NCBI GenBank assembly: GCA_016794505.1
Contig: JAEUJZ010000180.1
Location: 1 to 64,000, forward strand
From: Myxococcales bacterium
GTDB taxonomy: Bacteria; Myxococcota_A; Polyangia; Palsa-1104; JAEUJZ01
DNA: 64,000 nt
Direction of reading: 5' to 3'
The first letter of the stretch is position 1, and the number at the start of each line of letters is the position of its first letter. Shown here in pieces: positions 58,201 through 64,000 of the stretch. A program made the translations under genes and the position numbers. The notes beneath the pieces are model-generated. The model ran no database searches. It saw nothing but the letters and a program-made list of their open reading frames with translations, and was not told the origin of the DNA.

Positions 58201-58754
58201 CCGGCAGCGACCTGGGGCGCGTCCAGCATCGTTGGATCCGCTTGGCCTTCCTCGTGCGTCGGGCTGGGCGAAACAGCGCGCTGTGGACGGCTGCCAGAGG
58301 ATGTGGACCGTGGCTGGGTCGGGATGCCGCTTGGGCGCAGTCCAGGCTCAGTTGACTCGGCCGGCTCGCTGCCCGCGAACGCATCCAGCGAGGTAGGATC
58401 TGCCGTCTCGGCATCGCGGCTTGCGGCGTTGAGCTCTTGCAGGACCTTTTTCGCAGACATGTGCTCCCGCAGCGTCGGCATCTGGCGTAGCTTGGCGCCC
58501 GGCGGAGCATGGGCGACGGCCTGGGCCTCTTTGTCGCGCTCGGTTTCTCGCGCAGGCGTCGTGGGTGTTACCAACGTTGCCGCGTCAGAGGGGCTGGGAA
58601 CGGACCTGCCTGCGCTACCGGCAGAAGTGCTACCCGGTGTCGGAAGCGACCCCGAGCGGTGTTCATCATCGCGCTGGCTCACATTCGCCTCGGAAAGATG
58701 GTCTAGCATAGCGCAACCACGCGGTTCTTCCGAGAGGCATTGTTGCCTGCTCAC
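55254..58754 (-). CDS. Large membrane TPR protein with repeated phospho-threonine-like motifs
   Basis: An 1166-residue protein from a GTG at 58754; an ATG at 58709 is the likelier start if the ribosome site is ignored, and neither has a good Shine-Dalgarno. Residues 1-365 are disordered and hold about eight copies of [DEQ]-x-T-x-[LIVF], for example DPTSL (T121), DPTML (T175), EQTAI (T210), DATQF (T247), DTTQV (T299), DSTLV (T313) and DETAV (T337). One transmembrane helix lies near 373-396. Residues 400-1160 are TPR and related helical repeats (AAEAKLRRLLSKRPTDGTALAARAL; LTQRGDYAKAHALYQELLKEEQD; ARLLLGRLLREMQEWGQAEQQL). The N-terminus would be cytoplasmic, the TPR part outside. The motif array resembles the ETTSVF kinase site of the FHA protein GarA. 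Function unknown. Confidence 0.75.
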   Translation of the reverse strand: MSRQQCLSEEPRGCAMLDHLSEANVSQRDDEHRSGSLPTPGSTSAGSAGRSVPSPSDAATLVTPTTPARETERDKEAQAVAHAPPGAKLRQMPTLREHMSAKKVLQELNAASRDAETADPTSLDAFAGSEPAESTEPGLRPSGIPTQPRSTSSGSRPQRAVSPSPTHEEGQADPTMLDAPQVAAGKPDPALTQPLVAAVASPDAPSGEQTAIRPAKQMPTATIELESGEPSAAVEAPSRRSLGNDATQFVPVPEGGEPESSIAEELARQATRQKDVLTGTKTQPLPQVRPQRATGPDTTQVQSTKPAVRPDSTLVMRDEPSLGVQRTQLMEIPADETAVRPLFAQDRKKSSSESPRAQEAPTQPGGAGRGRARLWAGLFLGLMIGGSGWAVGTWLVERQRQAELATQSRDAVNEAHRRGRIADFAAAEAKLRRLLSKRPTDGTALAARALVLSEAQYELGGAERIEGVQASTDGTTSQPQASLDPQASTEAGKPIEAAKTSDSAATKTSAPSTVTWASETQAAARQAQGETTAAAYSAQVLAALAVSDLKAAERAWERLQGMPPEADQHSELAPLPLGWRAYVASQVALLSGREDEALASLTDAVSKSPLPLWRRRLAELLLARGRADDALAQLAAAEKEQPDHCGVLVDLAALKARQAGAAAQRQALQTLQEWSTLPRTGSDPCGRGDRARAALLLGELSLDTDPAARGDARAALERARAIFGNDNAAVSDRLASAWLRTGDARLAQQQCQETLARVATRRRTRLLQADAQLRLNQGSEALRTLEPLLSSSAAAGEDGEATLLKARVLLSQNDTLEAQKQARKLVATSSQSPRVHAGAQRVLARVSLILGEPANARRTLEPLFRQMSGVDSTGNPALRDEQLDTQILWAEVLLSVRPAEQPEARAILEAVVTRAPERIEARLLLGRLLREMQEWGQAEQQLSAALRTDDRHMGARRELAGLLTQRGDYAKAHALYQELLKEEQDAELFIAAARAERLNGAAEPALNTLSNVKRSRGEVTGKYDEALLVERARALLALDRCGEAQSLLKPLLPDLAQLKRPALPALLIRAMLCAALPGERAAAAMQSRAVLQRLPQPWRSDVDVRLAECEILAATGNFLAARLGLTALVASLQTVPPTSIGEEAALRQHCQKMLERLSGSPALPPR

Positions 58755-58892
58755 ACTTGCGCATAATCAAGAGCACCCGCGCTGAGCCGTTTGCTCACAC
58801 GTTCCCGTGCGCGTCCACGATTGAAGGTCTGAAGAACGCGGCAGACCGACCGTCGAGACCCCCCGGCCAGCGCCTCAACCAAGAGGCTCCTC

Positions 58893-59237
58893 ATGATCTC
58901 ACTCGTCGTCCACTGTCTGCTCTATGCGTTGTCCTTCATGCTGGCGGCCAAGGTGGTCCCTGGCATCGCCGTTCGCAGCTATGGCAGCGCCGTCAAGTTC
59001 GCTTTGGTCTTTGCGCTTCTCGACGGTCTGTTCTTCAAGCTGCTGGCTTTTCTGACGATGCCCTTGGTGATCGTGTCGCTGGGGCTGTTCTTGCTGGTCA
59101 TTCGCGCGGCCCTGTTCTGGGCTGCTGACCGTTTCGTCGACGGCGTCAAGATCGATGGCTTCCTGCCCGCCTTGCTTGGTTCGCTGGTGACGGGAGGCTT
59201 GAACTGGCTGATCACTCGCTTCGTTCATATCGGCTAG
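58893..59237 (+). CDS. Small four-helix membrane protein (phage-holin-4 superfamily)
   Basis: A 114-residue protein; AGAGG precedes the ATG. Four hydrophobic segments (LVVHCLLYALSFMLAAKVVPGI; AVKFALVFALLDGLFFKLLAFL; LVIVSLGLFLLVIRAALFW; LPALLGSLVTGGLNWLITRF) and the conserved GVKIDGF fit the DUF360/phage-holin-4_2 family (mycobacterial 4-TMS type). These are ordinary chromosomal proteins in most genomes despite the name. No lysis genes adjoin it. Upstream is a divergent promoter region shared with the TPR gene. Confidence 0.85.
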   Translation: MISLVVHCLLYALSFMLAAKVVPGIAVRSYGSAVKFALVFALLDGLFFKLLAFLTMPLVIVSLGLFLLVIRAALFWAADRFVDGVKIDGFLPALLGSLVTGGLNWLITRFVHIG

Positions 59238-59447
59238 CGGCGCACCCGTCGCTTCGCCTGGGGGTGGTTCGGAAAGCGAACTCAACCATTCTCCGGCGAG
59301 AGTGCCGGCGAGCTTGCGAGCTGCGCGGCACGAAGAACCACACGCTTCCCCATTGTAGTCACCGCACGTCCATGTTAAGCCAGCGCCTACTGTGTGCGCA
59401 TAGCATCCGCACTGCTGGAGTGCCTTACGCCGCGGCAAGCAGGAACC

Positions 59448-62366
59448 ATGGACAAGATCATCATCAAAGGCGCGCGAGAGCATAACCTCAAGAACATCGA
59501 CGTTGAGCTGCCGCGCAATAAGCTCGTCGTCATCACGGGCCTCTCGGGATCGGGCAAGTCGTCGCTAGCCTTCGACACCATCTATGCCGAGGGGCAGCGC
59601 CGCTATGTCGAGTCACTTTCGACGTATGCCCGGCAGTTCTTGGAGCAAATGGGCAAGCCAGATCTCGACTCGATCGAGGGTCTGTCGCCGGCCATTTCGA
59701 TCGAGCAGAAGTCGACGAGCAAGAACCCTCGCTCGACGGTCGGCACGGTCACCGAGATCTATGACTATCTGCGCTTGCTCTACGCGCGCATCGGCACGGT
59801 GCATTGCCATAGCTGCGGTCGGCCCATCAGCTCGCAGACGGTGCAGCAGATGGTCGATCGCGTGCTGCGGCTACCCGACGGGACGCGCTTTTCCGTGCTG
59901 GCGCCCGTGGTCCGCGATCGCAAAGGCGAATTCAAAAAAGAGATCGATGCGCTGCGCCGCCAAGGCCTGCGTCGCGTCAACATCGATGGCGAGCTGTTCG
60001 ATCTGTCGGAAGACACGATCAAGATCGACAAGAACAAGTCGCACACCATCGAGGTCTATATCGACCGCTTGGTCGTCAAGCCCGACGTGCGGCAGCGCCT
60101 GACTGAGTCGATCGAGCTAGGCCTGCAGCTTGCGGAGGGCATCGTCAAGGTCTCGCCAGTCTTGTTAGGTGGCGATGACGAGGCGATCCTCAGCGATGGT
60201 GCCGGCATCACCGACGAGAACGGCGACATCATCTTTTCCGAGCGCTTCGCCTGCGTCGCCTGCGGCATCAGCTATCCCGAGATCTCGCCGCGCCTGTTTT
60301 CGTTCAACAACCCCTCGGGCGCGTGTCCGGCCTGCGATGGTATCGGCGCCAAGATGTTTTTTGATCCCGAGCTGATCGTACCGACGCAGGATCTGTCGCT
60401 GCGCGAGGGTGCGATTGAGCCCTGGGAAAAGCGCAACGGGCCATTTTTTCAGCAGATCCTCGAAGCCATCGCCGGTCACTACAGCATCGACATGGTGACG
60501 CCGTGGTACGAGCTTCCGCAGGCGCACCGCGACATCATCCTGTACGGCTCAAAGGGCGAAGAGATCGAGTTCTGGTTTGAAAAGAACGGCCGTCGCCATA
60601 CCTACAAAAAGGAATTCGAGGGCGTCATCCAGAACCTGGAGCGGCGCTTGTCGGAATACGAGCGACGTCGACGGGAAGAAGGCACAGCAGCGCAGGGCTC
60701 GGACAGCTTTGAAGCGGCGTACGAGGAATTTTCGCCGTACATGAACAAGTCGCCCTGCGAGGAATGCCAGGGAACGCGCCTGCGCAAAGAAGCGCGCTTC
60801 GTCAAGGTCGGTGGCTTGCCGATCAACGAGCTCACGGCAAAGCCGATTCGCGATGCCAAGCGCTTCTTTGACTCGCTGAAGTTGAGCCCGCGGCAGATGG
60901 AGATTGCCGACCGCATTCTCAAAGAAGTGCGCGATCGCTTGGGTTTCTTGGTCAATGTCGGGCTCGACTACCTGACTCTCGATCGCACCGCCGCCACACT
61001 GTCAGGAGGCGAAGCCCAGCGCATTCGCCTCGCCAGTCAGATCGGCAGCTCGCTGACCGGCGTGCTCTATGTCCTGGATGAGCCCTCGATCGGTCTGCAT
61101 CAACGCGACAACCAGCGCCTTTTGGAAACGCTGTTCCGCCTGCGCGACATCGGCAACACCGTCATCGTGGTCGAGCACGATGAAGACACGATCCGCGCCG
61201 CCGATCACGTGCTGGACATGGGACCGCGGGCTGGCGTCTTGGGCGGTCGCATCGTCGCCGCAGGCACGCCGGCAGACATCATGTCCTCGACGGGATCGCT
61301 GACCGGTGCGTACCTGTCGGGGCGCAAGAAGATCGAAGTGCGCGGCTCGCGTAGGCAGTGCCAGAACCGCTACATCGTTCTGAAGAACTGCAAAGAGCAC
61401 AACCTGCGCGACATCACGGTGCGCTTCCCGGTCGGCGTGTTCACCTGCGTTACCGGGGTATCGGGCTCGGGCAAGTCGACGCTGGTGATTGATACGCTGC
61501 TCGGTGCGCTGAAGCAGAAACTACATCACAGCAAGTGCCCGGTTGGCTCGTACGAGAGCATCGAAGGCATCCACCACGTCGATCGCGTCATCGACATCGA
61601 TCAGCTTCCGATCGGCCGTACGCCACGCTCAAACCCTGCGACGTATACCGGCGTGTTCACGCACATTCGCGATCTGTTCGCGGCGTTACCGGACAGCAAG
61701 GCGCGTGGCTACAAGGCGGGTCGGTACAGCTTCAACGTCAAGGGCGGTCGCTGCGAAGCGTGCCAGGGCGATGGCATCCTGCGCATCGAGATGCACTTTC
61801 TGCCCGACGTCTACGTCGTCTGCGAAGAGTGCAGCGGGCGTCGCTACAACCGCGAGACACTGGAGGTCAAGTACAAGGGGGCCTCGATCGCCGACGTGCT
61901 TGACATGACCGTGTCGCAAGCCTGCGAGTTCTTGGGTCACATTCCCAAGATTCGCCAGAAGCTAGAGACGCTGCGCGACGTGGGCCTTGGCTACATTGCA
62001 CTCGGGCAGGCGGCGACGACGCTGTCGGGTGGTGAAGCGCAGCGCATCAAGCTGTCCAAGGAGCTCGCCAAGAAGGGATCGGGCCGGACTGTCTATATCC
62101 TCGACGAGCCGACGACGGGCTTGCACTTCGACGACATCAAGCAGCTTCTCGACGTGCTTGGCCGCTTGGTCGACAGCGGCAATACCGTCATTGTCATCGA
62201 GCACAACTTGGACGTCATCAAGACCGCCGACTACATCGTCGACATGGGCCCAGAAGGCGGCGACGGAGGCGGCTACGTCGTGGGCTGCGGCACGCCGGAA
62301 GACATCGCACGCGTCCCCGGCAGCTATACCGGCCAGTATCTAAAGCGCGTGCTGGCCGTCAGCTAA
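59448..62366 (+). CDS. uvrA: UvrA, excision nuclease ATPase subunit A
   Basis: A 972-residue UvrA, the usual length. The ATG at 59448 follows AGGA and starts MDKIIIKGAREHNLKNI. It has the first Walker A GLSGSGKS at 31-38, Q-loop and signature LSGGEAQRIRLASQIG, Walker B YVLDEPSIGLHQRDN, the second Walker A GVSGSGKST, LSGGEAQRIKLSKELAK and YILDEPTTGLHFDDI. Zinc-binding CxxC pairs appear in HCHSCG-type, CVACG..CPACDG and CEACQGDG..CEECSG positions. UvrA with UvrB recognises bulky DNA lesions in nucleotide excision repair. No SOS-like box is obvious in the 210-base gap upstream, though I could not test it. Confidence 0.98.
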   Translation: MDKIIIKGAREHNLKNIDVELPRNKLVVITGLSGSGKSSLAFDTIYAEGQRRYVESLSTYARQFLEQMGKPDLDSIEGLSPAISIEQKSTSKNPRSTVGTVTEIYDYLRLLYARIGTVHCHSCGRPISSQTVQQMVDRVLRLPDGTRFSVLAPVVRDRKGEFKKEIDALRRQGLRRVNIDGELFDLSEDTIKIDKNKSHTIEVYIDRLVVKPDVRQRLTESIELGLQLAEGIVKVSPVLLGGDDEAILSDGAGITDENGDIIFSERFACVACGISYPEISPRLFSFNNPSGACPACDGIGAKMFFDPELIVPTQDLSLREGAIEPWEKRNGPFFQQILEAIAGHYSIDMVTPWYELPQAHRDIILYGSKGEEIEFWFEKNGRRHTYKKEFEGVIQNLERRLSEYERRRREEGTAAQGSDSFEAAYEEFSPYMNKSPCEECQGTRLRKEARFVKVGGLPINELTAKPIRDAKRFFDSLKLSPRQMEIADRILKEVRDRLGFLVNVGLDYLTLDRTAATLSGGEAQRIRLASQIGSSLTGVLYVLDEPSIGLHQRDNQRLLETLFRLRDIGNTVIVVEHDEDTIRAADHVLDMGPRAGVLGGRIVAAGTPADIMSSTGSLTGAYLSGRKKIEVRGSRRQCQNRYIVLKNCKEHNLRDITVRFPVGVFTCVTGVSGSGKSTLVIDTLLGALKQKLHHSKCPVGSYESIEGIHHVDRVIDIDQLPIGRTPRSNPATYTGVFTHIRDLFAALPDSKARGYKAGRYSFNVKGGRCEACQGDGILRIEMHFLPDVYVVCEECSGRRYNRETLEVKYKGASIADVLDMTVSQACEFLGHIPKIRQKLETLRDVGLGYIALGQAATTLSGGEAQRIKLSKELAKKGSGRTVYILDEPTTGLHFDDIKQLLDVLGRLVDSGNTVIVIEHNLDVIKTADYIVDMGPEGGDGGGYVVGCGTPEDIARVPGSYTGQYLKRVLAVS

Positions 62367-62369
62367 GCG

Positions 62370-63143
62370 ATGTCGATGGACGAACAGCGATTCTGGCAGC
62401 TTGTGCTGTCCGGCTTTTTCATCCTGGCCGTCGTGGTGGCGGTGCGCCTGCACAGGGTCGCCGCGCCGTACGGTCGCCACAACCAGCGCCCCATGTGGGG
62501 ACCGCAGGTCAGCAGCCTGCTTGGCTGGCTGATCATGGAGGTTCCCGCCTCGGTCGCACCGATGATTCTGTTTCTGGTGGCAGGGCGACGCGATCCCGTC
62601 CTCTGGACGTTCTTCGTGATCTGGCAGCTGCACTACTTTTATCGCGCGTTCATCTATCCCCTGCGTCGTCGCGGAGGTGTGCCGACGATGCCGCTTCTGG
62701 TCGCACTCTCTGGGCTCTTGTTTAACCTGCTCAACACCTACTTGAACTGGCGCTTTCTGACCCACTTTGCTCCCGCCGATTCGTACGGGCGCGCGTGGTT
62801 ATCCGACCCGCGCTTCATCGCTGGCACGACGCTGTTTTTTTGCGGGCTGTTCATCAACCAGCATGCCGACTGGATCCTGATGAACCTGCGCAAGCCCGGC
62901 GAGACGGGCTACAAGATCCCGCACGGCGGCCTGTATCGCTTCATCTCGTGTCCCAACTATTTCGGCGAGCTACTGGAGTGGCTGGGCTGGGCGATCCTGA
63001 CGTTCTCGCTGCCTGGGCTCGCGTTCTTCGTTTGGACCGCGGCCAACCTGATCCCGCGCGCCTTGGCTCATCACCGCGACTATCTTTCGCGCTTCAGCAC
63101 CTATCCCAAAGAGCGCCGCGCGGTGCTGCCCTTCGTCTTGTAG
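62370..63143 (+). CDS. Steroid 5-alpha-reductase-family membrane protein
   Basis: A 257-residue integral membrane protein beginning three bases after the uvrA stop, so likely co-transcribed. Six to seven hydrophobic segments are seen. Family motifs: QLHYFYRAFIYPLRRR, FISCPNYFGELLEWLGW, FFVWTAANLIPRALAHHRDYLSRF and the final YPKERRAVLPFVL, all diagnostic of 3-oxo-5-alpha-steroid 4-dehydrogenases (SRD5A). These use NADPH to reduce an enone in sterols or polyprenols. Sterol or polyprenoid metabolism is plausible in myxobacteria, some of which make sterols, but the substrate here is unknown. Confidence 0.93.
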   Translation: MSMDEQRFWQLVLSGFFILAVVVAVRLHRVAAPYGRHNQRPMWGPQVSSLLGWLIMEVPASVAPMILFLVAGRRDPVLWTFFVIWQLHYFYRAFIYPLRRRGGVPTMPLLVALSGLLFNLLNTYLNWRFLTHFAPADSYGRAWLSDPRFIAGTTLFFCGLFINQHADWILMNLRKPGETGYKIPHGGLYRFISCPNYFGELLEWLGWAILTFSLPGLAFFVWTAANLIPRALAHHRDYLSRFSTYPKERRAVLPFVL

Positions 63144-63228
63144 CTGCGCGAGCGGGTCCTGAGGGCAGAGCAGAAGCGACCAACGAGCAAAGACACCGAC
63201 GAGACCAAGCCATAGGCGGTATCGGCGG

Positions 63229-64000
63229 CTACTCGTGCTCGAAGGTGATGGTGTAGCGCTCGATCACGTACGCGACGGGCTTGCCATCGCCCCCAATCGC
63301 TGGGCGAAAGCGACAGCGCGGATCAAAGCGGAATAGGCCGATCGCGATGCTGTCGACCTCTTTGCCCAGGCCTTGCACTTTGCGGATGGCGTGTACGCGC
63401 GCTCGCTCATCCAGCTCAATGCGCAAGATCACCTGGCCACTGGCGCCGCTGGCACGAAGCTCGGTCGCTTCCCACTTTTGCTTGAGTGCGGCGTCGCATG
63501 CTTCTTTGTCTTCGCTCTGCGGCAGGCTCTTGAGCTTTTCCTCAGGAACCGGGCGATATTCCGCGCCGCCTGGCGCTTCAGCAACGGGCAGCGGTGGGAT
63601 CTCTTTGACGTTGGGGCGCTTCGATGGGTCCGCCATCGTCGTATTGCCTACCGGAACCGAGATCCCCTGGCCAACGGCATCGCTGGCCTTGACGCCAAAG
63701 ACTGGCTTTGGCGGCTCGGCCACAGGCGGAGGCTGCGGCTGATTTGGCTTCGGAGCCTGGGCTGGCTGCGGCTGCTTGCGAACCAGCTTTTTCTTGGGCG
63801 GCTCTGGCGGTGGCGGCTCGGGTTCTGGCGGCTTGGGCGGCGGCTCCGCGGGAGGCGGAGGCGGCGGTTTTCGCTTGCGAATCTCGACTTCTACCGTCGT
63901 GATGCCCTTGCTCTTGGGCGGGGGAGCCAAGCTGATATAGGCCAACGCCGCTGCATGCAGCAGCAGGGCCAAGCCAAAGCCAACGCCATCAAACTTAGAG
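63229..64000 (-). CDS. TonB-family energy transducer-like protein, N-terminus beyond window
   Basis: At least 256 residues are visible; the frame stays open to 64000 (SKFDGVGFGLALLLHAAALAYISLA in outline), so the true start lies outside. A hydrophobic helix is followed by a rigid Pro/Glu/Lys-rich spacer (PPPPPPAEPPPKPPEPEP), a linker, and a C-terminal TonB domain (ASGQVILRIELDERARVHAIRKVQGLGKEVDSIAIGLFRFDPRCRFRPA, VERYTITFE). TonB proteins carry proton-motive-force energy from ExbB/ExbD to outer-membrane receptors. The extra Cys in EACDAALKQKW and FDPRCRFRP may pair. ExbB/ExbD genes would be expected beyond the right edge. Confidence 0.85.
   Translation of the reverse strand, partial: SKFDGVGFGLALLLHAAALAYISLAPPPKSKGITTVEVEIRKRKPPPPPPAEPPPKPPEPEPPPPEPPKKKLVRKQPQPAQAPKPNQPQPPPVAEPPKPVFGVKASDAVGQGISVPVGNTTMADPSKRPNVKEIPPLPVAEAPGGAEYRPVPEEKLKSLPQSEDKEACDAALKQKWEATELRASGASGQVILRIELDERARVHAIRKVQGLGKEVDSIAIGLFRFDPRCRFRPAIGGDGKPVAYVIERYTITFEHE

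Noticed and set aside
58893..59237. Prophage or lysis cassette suggested by the holin-like protein
   Set aside because: The DUF360/holin-4 family is chromosomal and no endolysin, portal or integrase gene adjoins it.

Overview
The window is high-GC bacterial chromosome with the look of a Myxococcota (delta-proteobacterial) genome, probably a Polyangia-type relative. The reasons are three large serine/threonine protein kinases fused to other domains, many paralogous secreted lipoproteins, TPR proteins with a C-terminal membrane anchor, PEGA and HEAT repeats, a caspase-like protease, a Thr/Asp/Met-rich lipoprotein linker and a possible MYXO-CTERM-like tail. No tRNA, rRNA, CRISPR array, complete insertion sequence or phage module was seen. 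Gene order looks chromosomal, not like a plasmid or island.

Layout. 1-7.6 kb: truncated Uma2-like gene, a TPR/FG-GAP-lipoprotein pair, and a two-gene unit made of a glycine-zipper repeat protein and an unusual phosphoribosyltransferase/AMMECR1/toroid fusion. 7.7-13.4 kb: a leftward operon of caspase-like protease, lipoprotein, PEGA kinase, TPR protein and lipoprotein. 13.5-19.5 kb: cupredoxin lipoprotein, MoaD-like carrier with a BNR propeller, M48 protease and a secreted thermolysin-type M4 protease. 19.5-28.2 kb: a 122-bp inverted-repeat element, then a rightward operon with peroxiredoxin, CheY-like regulator, CheW, CheR-TPR, CheW, CheA-REC, CheB and a PAS/STAS protein. 28.3-31.9 kb: leftward SDR, small Cys-rich protein, cytochrome c and secreted hydrolase. 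32-36.6 kb: degenerate SpoIIE-like membrane protein facing a kinase-receiver-cyclase fusion. 36.7-42.5 kb: MBL hydrolase, multicopper oxidase with an FN3 lipoprotein, then YbaK, radical SAM and phosphoesterase genes. 42.5-50.4 kb: leftward operon of a giant kinase/HEAT protein, a PEGA protein and a glycine-rich secreted beta-helix protein. 50.8-64 kb: LysR regulator, NB-ARC/TPR ATPase, di-haem peroxidase, a large TPR protein with repeated phospho-threonine-like motifs, a holin-like protein, UvrA, a steroid-reductase-like protein and a TonB-like protein running off the edge.

The most interesting parts are: (i) the Wsp-order chemosensory operon with no receptor and no diguanylate cyclase, but with a peroxiredoxin in front and a STAS protein behind; (ii) the four-module phosphoribosyltransferase/AMMECR1/toroid protein coupled to a glycine-zipper protein; (iii) the kinase-HEAT/PEGA/glycine-rich exported protein operon; (iv) the D-x-T-x-hydrophobic motif array in the 1166-residue TPR protein; and (v) the radical SAM/phosphoesterase pair in which the phosphoesterase has lost its first metal-binding motif. 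Starts were moved inward from the longest possible frame where a Shine-Dalgarno sequence, signal peptide or coupling to a neighbour supported it. All domain calls are by eye, without a database search.
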